Shown here: positions 1 through 6,434 of the stretch, in pieces
Position numbering within the stretch: the first letter of the stretch is position 1
Layout: the number at the start of each line of letters is the position of its first letter
Assembly: GCA_004553575.1 (NCBI GenBank)
Contig: SFLA01000018.1
Coordinates: 1 to 25,098, forward strand
From: Clostridiales bacterium
GTDB lineage: Bacteria > Bacillota > Clostridia > Oscillospirales > CAG-382
Reading direction: 5' to 3'
DNA: 25,098 nucleotides
Position numbers and translations under genes: made by a program
The notes under the pieces: model-generated
What the model was told of the DNA's origin: nothing
The model's input: the letters and a program-made list of their open reading frames with translations, nothing else
Databases searched by the model: none

Positions 1-790
1 TACCGAGATATTCTTTCATTTCCTCACACAGAAACTTCGGCATTTTAATCGTGCGGTTGCTCTTTTTCGTTTTCGGAGAAGTAATCACATCCTGCCCTTT
101 CAAACGCTGATAGGATTTATTGATTGTGACTGTTTCCTTATCAAAGTTGAAATCTGCCGGAGTCAAAGCTAACAGCTCGCCCTCTCGGATACCGCACCAG
201 TAAAGCATTTCAAACGCATAAAAGGAAACAGGCTTGTCCATCATCTCAAAAGAGAATTTCTTGTATTCTTCCTTTGTCCAGAACAGCATTTCCTTGTGTT
301 CCTCACGTCCCATATTTCCCACCTTTGCCGCAGGATTGGAACGCAGTTCATAGTAGCGGACAGCGTGATTGAAAATGGCGGACAACTGATTGTGCAGCGT
401 TTTCAGATACGTCTGTGAATAAGGCTTTTTCTTCTCATCACGATAGGCAAGCATTTCATTCTGCCAAGTAATAATCTCCTTTGTGGAAATCTCGCTGATT
501 TTCAGTTTCCCGAAATACGGAAGTATCTTTGTGCGTATGATATGCTCTTTGGTAAGCCACGTGTTTTCCTTCAAACGGTTCTTCACATCATTGATATAAA
601 GCTCCGTAAAGGCTTCAAAACTCATATCAAGGTCTGAAGAAGTCTGCAATTTGAACATTCTTTCCCATTCCTGTGCTTCTCGTTTGGTAGCAAAGCCACG
701 CTTGCATTTCTGCTTGCGTTCCCCTTTCCAGTTCACATACCTTGCCATCACATACCAAGTACCGTTATCTTCATTCTTAAATACCGGCAT
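1..790 (-). CDS. int: Tyrosine site-specific integrase (C-terminus cut by window edge)
   Basis: Reading the minus strand from an ATG at 790 gives 263 residues that stay open to the window edge, so the C-terminus is missing. The N-terminus (GTWYVMARY, then a K/R-rich strand and KREAQEW, residues about 10-45) resembles the arm-DNA-binding domain of Tn916/ICE-type integrases. Residues 56-155 fit the SAM-like core-binding domain. The catalytic domain starts near 170, with the first catalytic Arg in CGIREGELLAL (R202) and the beta-hairpin Lys in SPKTKKSNRTIKMP (K240). The HxxR and Tyr motifs would lie off the window. The family cuts and joins att sites to integrate or excise mobile elements. The start directly follows the TAA of the broken excisionase-like gene, and a G-rich ribosome site lies inside that gene, so the two were translationally coupled. 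It probably moved the element next to guaA. Confidence 0.93.
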   Translation of the reverse strand, partial: MPVFKNEDNGTWYVMARYVNWKGERKQKCKRGFATKREAQEWERMFKLQTSSDLDMSFEAFTELYINDVKNRLKENTWLTKEHIIRTKILPYFGKLKISEISTKEIITWQNEMLAYRDEKKKPYSQTYLKTLHNQLSAIFNHAVRYYELRSNPAAKVGNMGREEHKEMLFWTKEEYKKFSFEMMDKPVSFYAFEMLYWCGIREGELLALTPADFNFDKETVTINKSYQRLKGQDVITSPKTKKSNRTIKMPKFLCEEMKEYLG

Positions 791-976
791 TTACATTTCC
801 CCCTTTCCTGCTCCGTAGAGCCTTTCGTAAAAATACTGGCGATTTACACGCCCTGCAATCGTAATAAAGCCCTTTGCTTATTCCTCATTTAATTGTCTGA
901 TGAGTTTATATGCATAAGGTTTTGATACGTTTAGTTCCTGAGCCACATCTTCGGCTCGGATAAATCTGTTTTCCAT
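791..976 (-). pseudogene. Excisionase-like helix-turn-helix protein, interrupted by an in-frame TAA
   Basis: The frame starts at ATG 976 and reads MENRFIRAEDVAQELNVSKP, then a short helix to LNEE, where a TAA lies at 878-880. After that stop the same frame continues for 28 residues (AKGFITIAGRVNRQYFYERL and a short tail) and ends with TAA at 791-793, directly before the integrase ATG. As I recall the family, the small HTH/excisionase-like proteins upstream of clostridial ICE integrases run NEEL-K-AKGFI without a break, so the stop looks like a lesion, perhaps a three-base loss. The first part holds the DNA-recognition helix (DVAQELNVSKPYAYKLI). The remaining 32-residue peptide may still bind DNA. 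No nearby ATG suggests efficient restart for the second half. Loss of this factor would be expected to lower excision. Confidence 0.72.
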
Positions 977-1262
977 ATCCTTTTTCTTCCTTTCTTAAAA
1001 TAATTTTTTGCTTGCCGCTTTCTCCGTGTTAAAGTTCCAACAGGCACTCCTGCTTGTCGGCAGGCGCTGTGCTGTCCCAATGCACCGCAGTACATCAGGC
1101 GCTCGCTCGTATAGGGGTTCCCGAAAAGTCGGAGACTTTTGGGGAAGAGGAGGAGCAGTGCAGCGAATGAGCTTTTGTGCTTGCACACAAGCGAACGATA
1201 CGGAACTTGCTCCGACGAGGTCTTGGCGGTTTGGCTTTTCGGACGGTCATTCAGTTGTCGCA
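977..1262. other. Hairpin-rich non-coding stretch of the integrated element; candidate transfer origin
   Basis: This roughly 290-base stretch is less AT-rich than its flanks. Open frames run through it on both strands, but their translations resemble no protein and lack good ribosome sites. It contains two clear inverted repeats. One is at 1120-1130/1134-1144 (CCCGAAAAGTC with one mismatch, three-base loop). The other is at 1171-1180/1183-1192 (GCTTTTGTGC against GCACACAAGC, one mismatch, two-base spacer). Paired inverted repeats in a non-coding gap of a conjugative element are typical of oriT or of att/regulatory DNA. No relaxase gene is visible, so the oriT idea is only a suggestion. Confidence 0.35.
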
Positions 1263-1389
1263 TTAAGCATATTTGTTTAATTCGTAATTTATTTTACTAA
1301 ACATATTTGCTATTGTCAAGTGGTTGCAAAGAAAATATTAAACATTTTTGTTTCGGTTTTTCTTGACTTCCACTAAACATTTCTGCTAT
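1263..1389. promoter_or_regulatory. Four operator-like repeats upstream of the XRE regulator gene
   Basis: Four related elements share the core TAARCATWTYTGYT: 1263-1280 (TTAAGCATATTTGTTTAA, nearly palindromic), 1296-1313 (ACTAAACATATTTGCTAT), 1337-1353 (ATTAAACATTTTTGTTT) and 1372-1389 (ACTAAACATTTCTGCTAT). Their CAT cores are 34, 41 and 35 bases apart. The last copy fills the space between the -35 and -10 boxes of the XRE gene promoter, which fits negative autoregulation. The first lies beside the candidate oriT/excisionase side and could control leftward transcription. The repeats are seen directly; binding by the XRE protein is inferred. Confidence 0.6.
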
Positions 1390-1392
1390 ACT
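1363..1392 (+). promoter_or_regulatory. Sigma-A promoter of the XRE regulator gene
   Basis: TTGACT (1363-1368) and TATACT (1387-1392) are separated by 18 bases. The fourth operator-like repeat occupies the spacer. The gene's AGGAG ribosome site follows at 1411-1415. Confidence 0.75.
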
Positions 1393-1424
1393 TATTTCAC
1401 TAAATATAAAAGGAGCGTATCATT

Positions 1425-1955
1425 ATGGCTATCAGCGAAAGAATACATTTTTTCAGACTAATGCGTGGTATGACACAAAAGTATCTCGGTACAGCAATCG
1501 GTTTTCCAGAAAAGAGTGCTGATGTGCGTTTGGCACAGTACGAAACTGGTACACGCAAACCGAAAGCAGACCTTACAAATGCATTGGCACAGGTGCTTGA
1601 TGTTTCTCCACAGGCTCTTGATGTTCCTGACATAGACAGCTATATCGGTCTTATGCACACTCTGTTTACCCTTGAAGATATTTACGGTCTTACTGTCAGT
1701 GAAGCAGACGGAGAGGTATGCTTAAAGGTCAACAAGGACAAAGGCAGAGAAGCATATGAACTCCTCAAAATGCTGTATGCTTGGAAAGAACAGGCAGACA
1801 AGCTATCTTCCGAAGAAATCAACAGAGAAGAATACGATAACTGGCGTTACCATTATCCAGAGTTCGACACCACACAGCGTTGGGCAAAAGTTCCATCACA
1901 GGAATTAAGTGACGCTCTCGTGGAAGCATTCAAAGACCACTTGAAAGATAAATAA
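1425..1955 (+). CDS. XRE-family transcriptional regulator of the integrated element
   Basis: This 176-residue protein begins with a Cro/CI-type helix-turn-helix (about residues 5-62: ISERIHFFRLMRGMTQKYLG, then LAQYETGTRKPK and LAQVLDVSPQALDV). The family binds short operators as dimers, usually to keep a mobile element silent. The C-terminal part (about 65-176) is acidic and helical; it matches no enzyme I recognise and may serve dimerisation or inducer sensing. The ATG at 1425 has AGGAG nine bases upstream and a sigma-A promoter whose spacer holds an operator-like repeat, so it probably represses itself. It is divergent from the excisionase/integrase pair and, like them, AT-rich compared with the chromosomal genes to the right. 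It lies between the candidate oriT and the guaA junction. Confidence 0.85.
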   Translation: MAISERIHFFRLMRGMTQKYLGTAIGFPEKSADVRLAQYETGTRKPKADLTNALAQVLDVSPQALDVPDIDSYIGLMHTLFTLEDIYGLTVSEADGEVCLKVNKDKGREAYELLKMLYAWKEQADKLSSEEINREEYDNWRYHYPEFDTTQRWAKVPSQELSDALVEAFKDHLKDK

Positions 1956-2007
1956 GCACCTACAGGACCTGCCACTGGCAGCTCCCTACAGATGCTTTGG
2001 CAACGAC

Positions 2008-2050
2008 AAAAAAGCCCTTAACTATGGTTATTAACCACAGCTAAGGGCTT
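2008..2050 (-). terminator. Long-stem intrinsic terminator, effective mainly leftward
   Basis: Arms at 2012-2030 and 2032-2050 (AAGCCCTTA...TGGTTA against its near-perfect complement, about two mismatches) form a long hairpin. On the minus strand it is followed by six T residues (A-run 2008-2013 on plus), so it can end leftward transcripts coming from guaA. In the rightward direction, after the XRE gene, the trailing sequence is only AGTTTATA, a weaker stop. Confidence 0.7.
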
Positions 2051-2139
2051 AGTTTATAATATGGAATTTGTTCAGAGCCAAGCTCCGAACTTTAGTCTGC
2101 AAGCCACCTGTTAATTGTTCCGTTACCCATAAACCACTG

Positions 2140-2189
2140 GATAACAAGAATAATGGCACTTGCTATGACTGTTATCAATTTGTTATCAA
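2140..2189. promoter_or_regulatory. Candidate arm-type integrase binding repeats
   Basis: TGTTATCAA occurs twice in direct orientation at 2170-2178 and 2181-2189, eleven bases apart or about one helical turn. The inverted form GATAACAAG is at 2140-2148. They lie 50-110 bases inside the element from the guaA junction, where the arm-binding domain of tyrosine integrases or an excisionase would be expected to bind. The repeats are seen; the role is inferred. Nothing else recognisable was found in 2051-2247. Confidence 0.4.
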
Positions 2190-2240
2190 AAGACTAATCG
2201 AAATCGCTGAAACCCGCATAAACACTGGCTTTTTTAAGCA

Positions 2241-2262
2241 ACTCGATTTATTCCCACTCGAT
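2241..2262. other. Probable attachment-site junction at the 3' end of guaA
   Basis: The last codons of guaA on the minus strand read ATCGAGTGGGAATAA, and the copy ATCGAGT repeats just after the stop (2241-2247 and 2256-2262 on plus as ACTCGAT). The guaA 3' end is a documented integration site for genomic islands and ICEs carrying tyrosine integrases, which re-create the end of the gene. Base composition and gene content change here from mobile-element-like to chromosomal. The partner direct repeat would lie left of the window, so the exact core cannot be fixed. Confidence 0.5.
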
Positions 2263-3774
2263 GGTGGCAGGCGGTTTGGAGGTGATATCGTATACGACTC
2301 GGTTTATTCCGCGGACCTCGCTCGTTATACGCGACGATATCCGGGTGAGCAGTTCATAGGGAAGGCGTGCGTATTCGCAGGTCATGAAATCGTTGGTTGT
2401 CACCGCGCGAAGCGCCAGCGTGTAGTCGTAGGTACGGAAGTCTCCCATAACGCCGACGCTTCTCGTGTCCGTAAGCACGGCGAAATACTGGTCCGCTTTT
2501 TCCCCGGAGGCGATAATCTCGGCTCGCATTATCGCGTCCGCACGGCGCAGCAGATCGAGCTTCTCACGCGTTATCTCTCCGATAATGCGTATTGCGAGCC
2601 CGGGACCCGGGAACGGCTGGCGGTTTACCAGCGAATCCGGCAATCCGAGCATCGATCCGAGACGACGCACCTCATCCTTGAACAGTCCGGAGAGCGGCTC
2701 GACTACTCCGGTGAAGCCGAGATCCTTCGGAAGTCCGCCGACGTTGTGATGGCTCTTTATTACCGCAGATTTGTTGTTACCGGACTCCACTATGTCCGGG
2801 TATATCGTCCCTTGGGCGAGGAATTCCGGATTCCCGCAGCTTTTGGCGGCGTCCTCGAAGCACCGGGCGAACTCCCGGCCGATTATCTTGCGCTTGGTTT
2901 CGGGGTCGGTTACGCCGGCAAGCGCCGAAATGAATCTTTCGCTCGCATCGATAGGAACAAAATTCAGCTTTCTGCCTCCGAACGCTTTTTTAATCTCGTC
3001 GGTTTCGCCCTGCCGCATAAATCCGTGGTCTATGTATATGCAGGTAAGCCTGTCGCCGACCGCTTCGGACAAAAGCGCCGCGCAGACCGACGAATCGACT
3101 CCGCCGGAAAGGCCGAGCAGTATTCTGCCGTCGCCGACCGTTTTGCGTACCGACTGTATCTGTCGTGCGAGGTAGTCTTCCATGGAGTAATCGCCTTTTG
3201 CCGAGCATATTCCGTAGAGAAAATTGCGAAGCATCGCCGTTCCGCACACCGTGTTTTCCACCTCCGGGTGGAACTGAACGGCGTACAGGCGGCGGGACTG
3301 ATCGTACATCGCAGCGATGCCGCAGAGATCGGTTCGCGCCGCTGCCGAAAAGCCCTCAGGCAGAACGGTGACCATATCGGTATGGCTCATAAGCACACGC
3401 TGCCCGCACTCCAGACCGGAGAACAGAGGGCAGTTTGTATCGATAACGGCATCGAGCGTGCCGTACTCGCTCTTGTCGCAGCTTCCCACACTTCCGCCGA
3501 GCCGTGCCGCCATATACTGCATTCCGTAGCAGATTCCGAGTACCGGCACACCGAGCGAAAACACCTCGTCGGTGCAGGACGGGTAGACGCTTCCGCGAAC
3601 ACTGTCCGGACCGCCGGTGAAGATTATTCCTATCGGCGAGAGCGAACGTATTTCGTCGGCCGTTATATCGCAGGGCTTGATAAGCGAATAAACTCCGCAT
3701 TCCCTGACTCTCCGTGCGATCAGCTCCTTGTATTGCCCGCCGAAATCGATTATAAGTACCGTTTGATTATTCAT
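2248..3774 (-). CDS. guaA: GMP synthase (glutamine-hydrolysing)
   Basis: This 508-residue cytosolic enzyme aminates XMP to GMP using glutamine and ATP in purine synthesis. The class I glutamine amidotransferase domain covers about residues 1-190, with the nucleophile in GICYGMQ (C82) and the His/Glu pair in QFHPEV (H169, E171). The ATP pyrophosphatase domain follows, with its P-loop SGGVDSS at 223-229. The C-terminal dimerisation domain ends in the typical KPPATIEWE. Length and all motifs are normal, so the gene is intact although an element appears integrated at its 3' end. A promoter at 3804-3831 lies about 30 bases upstream of the start, leaving a short leader with no room for a guanine riboswitch. 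The gene is divergent from the rnf operon. Confidence 0.98.
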   Translation of the reverse strand: MNNQTVLIIDFGGQYKELIARRVRECGVYSLIKPCDITADEIRSLSPIGIIFTGGPDSVRGSVYPSCTDEVFSLGVPVLGICYGMQYMAARLGGSVGSCDKSEYGTLDAVIDTNCPLFSGLECGQRVLMSHTDMVTVLPEGFSAAARTDLCGIAAMYDQSRRLYAVQFHPEVENTVCGTAMLRNFLYGICSAKGDYSMEDYLARQIQSVRKTVGDGRILLGLSGGVDSSVCAALLSEAVGDRLTCIYIDHGFMRQGETDEIKKAFGGRKLNFVPIDASERFISALAGVTDPETKRKIIGREFARCFEDAAKSCGNPEFLAQGTIYPDIVESGNNKSAVIKSHHNVGGLPKDLGFTGVVEPLSGLFKDEVRRLGSMLGLPDSLVNRQPFPGPGLAIRIIGEITREKLDLLRRADAIMRAEIIASGEKADQYFAVLTDTRSVGVMGDFRTYDYTLALRAVTTNDFMTCEYARLPYELLTRISSRITSEVRGINRVVYDITSKPPATIEWE

Positions 3775-3803
3775 ATACTTCTCCCATTTTTACGGTATAC
3801 GGC

Positions 3804-3831
3804 ATTATAGCACAAATTGTGAGGTTTTCAA
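3804..3831 (-). promoter_or_regulatory. Sigma-A promoter of guaA
   Basis: On the minus strand TTGAAA (3831-3826) and TATAAT (3809-3804) are 16 bases apart, and the guaA ATG follows at 3774. The implied leader is about 25 bases. Confidence 0.7.
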
Positions 3832-4046
3832 GAGTGTTGCGCCCCGTATTTCGTAAAAATACCTATATTTTTCACTTCTTAAGGATTCGCGGTTTTTCAA
3901 AATCTTCACATATGTTTGGATTAATAAGTTGTCTCTCCGTACCGAAAGCGGGAGAATGCCCGAGGAATACTTTACGGTTCACCCGGCCGGATAACGCTTT
4001 TCCGTTTGCGCAGAACGATTTTTACGTCGTTTTGCAGCTTATTTTA
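3832..4046. other. Intergenic stretch between the guaA and rnf promoters, no gene seen
   Basis: The sequence is AT-rich at both ends and contains no convincing coding frame. I looked for a Rex-type operator (TTGTTAA-N4-TTAACAA), which could link rnf to redox state, and found none. Confidence 0.5.
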
Positions 4047-4075
4047 TTGACTTTAACGGTATAATAAACTATAAT
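4047..4075 (+). promoter_or_regulatory. Near-consensus sigma-A promoter of the rnf operon
   Basis: TTGACT (4047-4052) and TATAAT (4070-4075) are separated by the ideal 17 bases. The rnfC ATG is at 4154, so the leader is about 70 bases and includes the hairpin at 4096-4134. No other strong promoter was seen before the NusG-II gene, which suggests one transcript for the whole block. Confidence 0.85.
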
Positions 4076-4095
4076 TAAAAGGCTAATGCATACCA

Positions 4096-4134
4096 GTCCG
4101 CCGGCGCCGGTGTAAACCGGTGCCGAAAGCGGAC
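4096..4134 (+). promoter_or_regulatory. Stable two-part hairpin in the rnfC leader
   Basis: An inner nine-pair stem (4102-4110 CGGCGCCGG with 4117-4125 CCGGTGCCG, six-base loop TGTAAA, one G-U pair) is extended by an outer five-pair stem (4096-4100 GTCCG with 4130-4134 CGGAC) across a small internal loop. It ends seven bases before the ribosome site GGAG (4141-4144). There is no U-run, so it is not a terminator. It could stabilise the mRNA or control rnfC translation. Confidence 0.55.
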
Positions 4135-4153
4135 GGAAACGGAGATAAATAAA

Positions 4154-5500
4154 ATGGCTTTTCTGAAACTGCCCGGCGTAAGAGTGCCGCATCGGAAAAA
4201 CACGGCGGATATGCCGGCAATACGAATGCCTGCGCCCGCAGAGGTCTGCATACCGATGTCCATGCATATAGGTGCGCCCGCCAAGCCGGTCGTTAAGCCC
4301 GGCGATACGGTTAAGGTCGGCCAGCTCATTGCCGAGGCGGGAGGATTCGTGTCCTCGCCGATCCATTCGAGCGTGTCCGGCACCGTAAAAAAGATCGAGG
4401 ATGTACTGACTTCATCCGGCGGCTATGTTCCCGCAATATTTATTGCTTCCGACGGAAAGTCCGAAATAGCCGACGGCATAACTCCGCCGGTGATAACCGA
4501 TTCCGATTCGTTTGCCGCCGCCGTAAGAAACTCCGGAATAGTCGGACTGGGTGGGGCAGGATTCCCGACTTCCGTTAAGCTGGCGGTAAAGGATCTTTCA
4601 AAGATCGAGCATGTGGTCGTAAACGGAGCCGAGTGTGAGCCGTATATAACCTCCGATACCCGCACTATGATCGACCGTACCTCGGACATTGTCGAGGGCG
4701 TGGCTCTGCTTGAAAAATGGCTCGGCGCAAAAAGCATTATTTTCGGGGTCGAAAGCAATAAGAAAAAGGCGATAGACGTATTGCGTGCCGCGTTTTCCGG
4801 CGACGACAGGGTAACGGTAAAATCGCTTCCGCCCATATATCCTCAGGGCGGAGAGAAGGTGCTGATATATAACACCGTCGGAAGAATAGTCCCGGAGGGT
4901 AAGCTCCCGCTGGACGTGGGAGTGGTAATACTCAACGTCACGACGCTTGCTTCGATAGCGGCGTACGTCCGCACCGGCATGCCGCTTGTCGAAAAGTGTA
5001 TAACGGTCGACGGCAGCGCAGTTAAGGAGCCGAAAAACGTGATTGCTCCCATAGGCACCAGTCTTAAAGATGTCTTCGAATTTGCCGGCGGCTTCCGCTG
5101 CGAGCCGAAGAAGGTGCTGTACGGCGGGCCGATGATGGGAATATCGGTTCCGGATTTGGAGCAGCCGGTGCTTAAAATGACAAATGCGATTATCGCAATG
5201 GATTCGGCCGAATCGGAGGTGCCGGAGGAAAAGCCCTGCATACGCTGCGGAAGCTGTATAAACCATTGTCCTCTGCATCTCGATCCGCCCGCTATAGGCA
5301 AGGCCTATAAGCTGGGCGACACCGAGGCGCTCGAAAAGCTTAAGGTGAACCTTTGCATGGAATGCGGGGTTTGCTCGTACAGTTGTCCTGCGCGCAGACA
5401 TATCGTTCAGCGCAACAAACTCGCAAAGGCGGAGCTCCGCCGGTTCCAGACCGAGCGTGCGGAGCGTAAAAAGAAGGAGGAGGAAAACAAAAATGGCTGA
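4154..5500 (+). CDS. rnfC: Rnf complex subunit C, NADH-binding iron-sulfur protein
   Basis: RnfC is the peripheral subunit of the ferredoxin:NAD+ oxidoreductase that exchanges electrons with NAD(H). The 448-residue protein starts MAFLKLPGVRVPHRKN. The flavin/NAD-binding Rossmann-like region carries GLGGAGFPTSVK (about 131-142) and NGAECEPY. Two 4Fe-4S motifs lie near the end: CIRCGSCINHCP (362-373) and CMECGVCSYSCP (401-412). The last 20 residues are Lys/Glu/Arg-rich. Its length is typical of clostridial RnfC and short of the proteobacterial form with a long repeated tail. The start is backed by GGAG nine bases upstream. It is first in the operon and its end overlaps rnfD by eight bases, implying coupled translation. 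Confidence 0.97.
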   Translation: MAFLKLPGVRVPHRKNTADMPAIRMPAPAEVCIPMSMHIGAPAKPVVKPGDTVKVGQLIAEAGGFVSSPIHSSVSGTVKKIEDVLTSSGGYVPAIFIASDGKSEIADGITPPVITDSDSFAAAVRNSGIVGLGGAGFPTSVKLAVKDLSKIEHVVVNGAECEPYITSDTRTMIDRTSDIVEGVALLEKWLGAKSIIFGVESNKKKAIDVLRAAFSGDDRVTVKSLPPIYPQGGEKVLIYNTVGRIVPEGKLPLDVGVVILNVTTLASIAAYVRTGMPLVEKCITVDGSAVKEPKNVIAPIGTSLKDVFEFAGGFRCEPKKVLYGGPMMGISVPDLEQPVLKMTNAIIAMDSAESEVPEEKPCIRCGSCINHCPLHLDPPAIGKAYKLGDTEALEKLKVNLCMECGVCSYSCPARRHIVQRNKLAKAELRRFQTERAERKKKEEENKNG

Positions 5501-6434
5501 TGAAAGATTTGTGGTTTCCCCCTCGCCTCATTTGCTGGGTGCGAGGAGCACCCGGGCGATAATGCTCGATGTAATTATCGCTCTGCTGCCGGCAGCGGCG
5601 GCTTCTGCCTTCATCTTCGGAATACGCACCGTCGCGGTGATTGCGATGTGTGTCGGAGTATCCGTAATGACCGAGTACCTGTTCACCCTTATCTGCCGGA
5701 AACCGGTAAGCGTGGACGATCTTTCCGCGTGCGTAACCGGGCTTCTGCTTGCGCTCAACCTGCCGTCCGGGATTCCTCTCTGGCAGGCGGCGGTAGGAAG
5801 CGTGTTTGCAATTGCGGTCGTTAAGTGTCTGTTCGGCGGTATCGGTCAGAACTTTGCCAACCCCGCGATAACGGCGCGTATAATGATGATAATTGCGTTC
5901 ACCGGAAGCATGTCGACATTCGGACAGGCAATCGGAGTCGATACGGCGGCTTCGGCGACCCCGCTTCAGATAATAGCCTCCGGAGCTTCGGATGCGCTTC
6001 CGTCGATCGGCGATATGCTGCTCGGGCTTCGCTCCGGCTCGCTCGGTGAAACCTGTGCGGTCGCACTTATAGCCGGCGGAATATATCTCGTCTGCCGCAA
6101 GGTAATAAGCTGGGCTACGCCTGTCGCATTTATCGGCACGGTGTTCGTTTTCAGCCTTGTTATAAAGGGTGATCCGGTATCCGCGATATATCAGGTCCTG
6201 GGCGGCGGACTGCTTATAGGCGCGATATTCATGGCTACCGATTATTCCACCACTCCGACCGGCACGGCAGGGAAGCTGATATTCGGAATCGGGTGCGGGC
6301 TTATCACCTGCCTGATACGTTTTTGGGGCAGTTATCCCGAAGGAGTGTCGTTCTCGATACTTCTTATGAACATACTCACACCGTATATCGATAAATGGAC
6401 CCGCAGAAAACCGGTAGGAGGTGCAAAGGCGTGA
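5493..6434 (+). CDS. rnfD: Rnf complex subunit D, flavinylated membrane protein
   Basis: RnfD is an integral membrane subunit (NqrB relative) with covalently bound FMN that takes part in coupling electron flow to Na+ or H+ transport. I place the start at ATG 5493 (MADERFVVSPSPHLL, 313 residues). A strong AAGGAGGAGG lies at 5474-5483, and the N-terminus then matches the family; an in-frame ATG at 5457 would add twelve basic residues inside rnfC. Hydrophobic segments fill most of the protein. TAASATPLQ (about 151-159, T156) sits where the family has its SGAT-like FMN-threonine site. Further on, GQNFANPA and the TDYSTTPTG segment are also characteristic. The end overlaps rnfG by four bases (GTGA). 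Confidence 0.95.
   Translation: MADERFVVSPSPHLLGARSTRAIMLDVIIALLPAAAASAFIFGIRTVAVIAMCVGVSVMTEYLFTLICRKPVSVDDLSACVTGLLLALNLPSGIPLWQAAVGSVFAIAVVKCLFGGIGQNFANPAITARIMMIIAFTGSMSTFGQAIGVDTAASATPLQIIASGASDALPSIGDMLLGLRSGSLGETCAVALIAGGIYLVCRKVISWATPVAFIGTVFVFSLVIKGDPVSAIYQVLGGGLLIGAIFMATDYSTTPTGTAGKLIFGIGCGLITCLIRFWGSYPEGVSFSILLMNILTPYIDKWTRRKPVGGAKA

Noticed and set aside
931..1280. Frames of 110 and 90 codons on opposite strands in the candidate oriT stretch
   Set aside because: They overlap each other, resemble no family, span hairpins, and lack convincing ribosome sites.
3775..3803. Guanine riboswitch in front of guaA
   Set aside because: The leader after the promoter is about 25 bases, far too short for an aptamer.
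2068..3810. A 580-codon plus-strand open frame opposite guaA
   Set aside because: It is antisense to an intact GMP synthase with all motifs, has no recognisable domain, and arises from codon bias on the coding strand.
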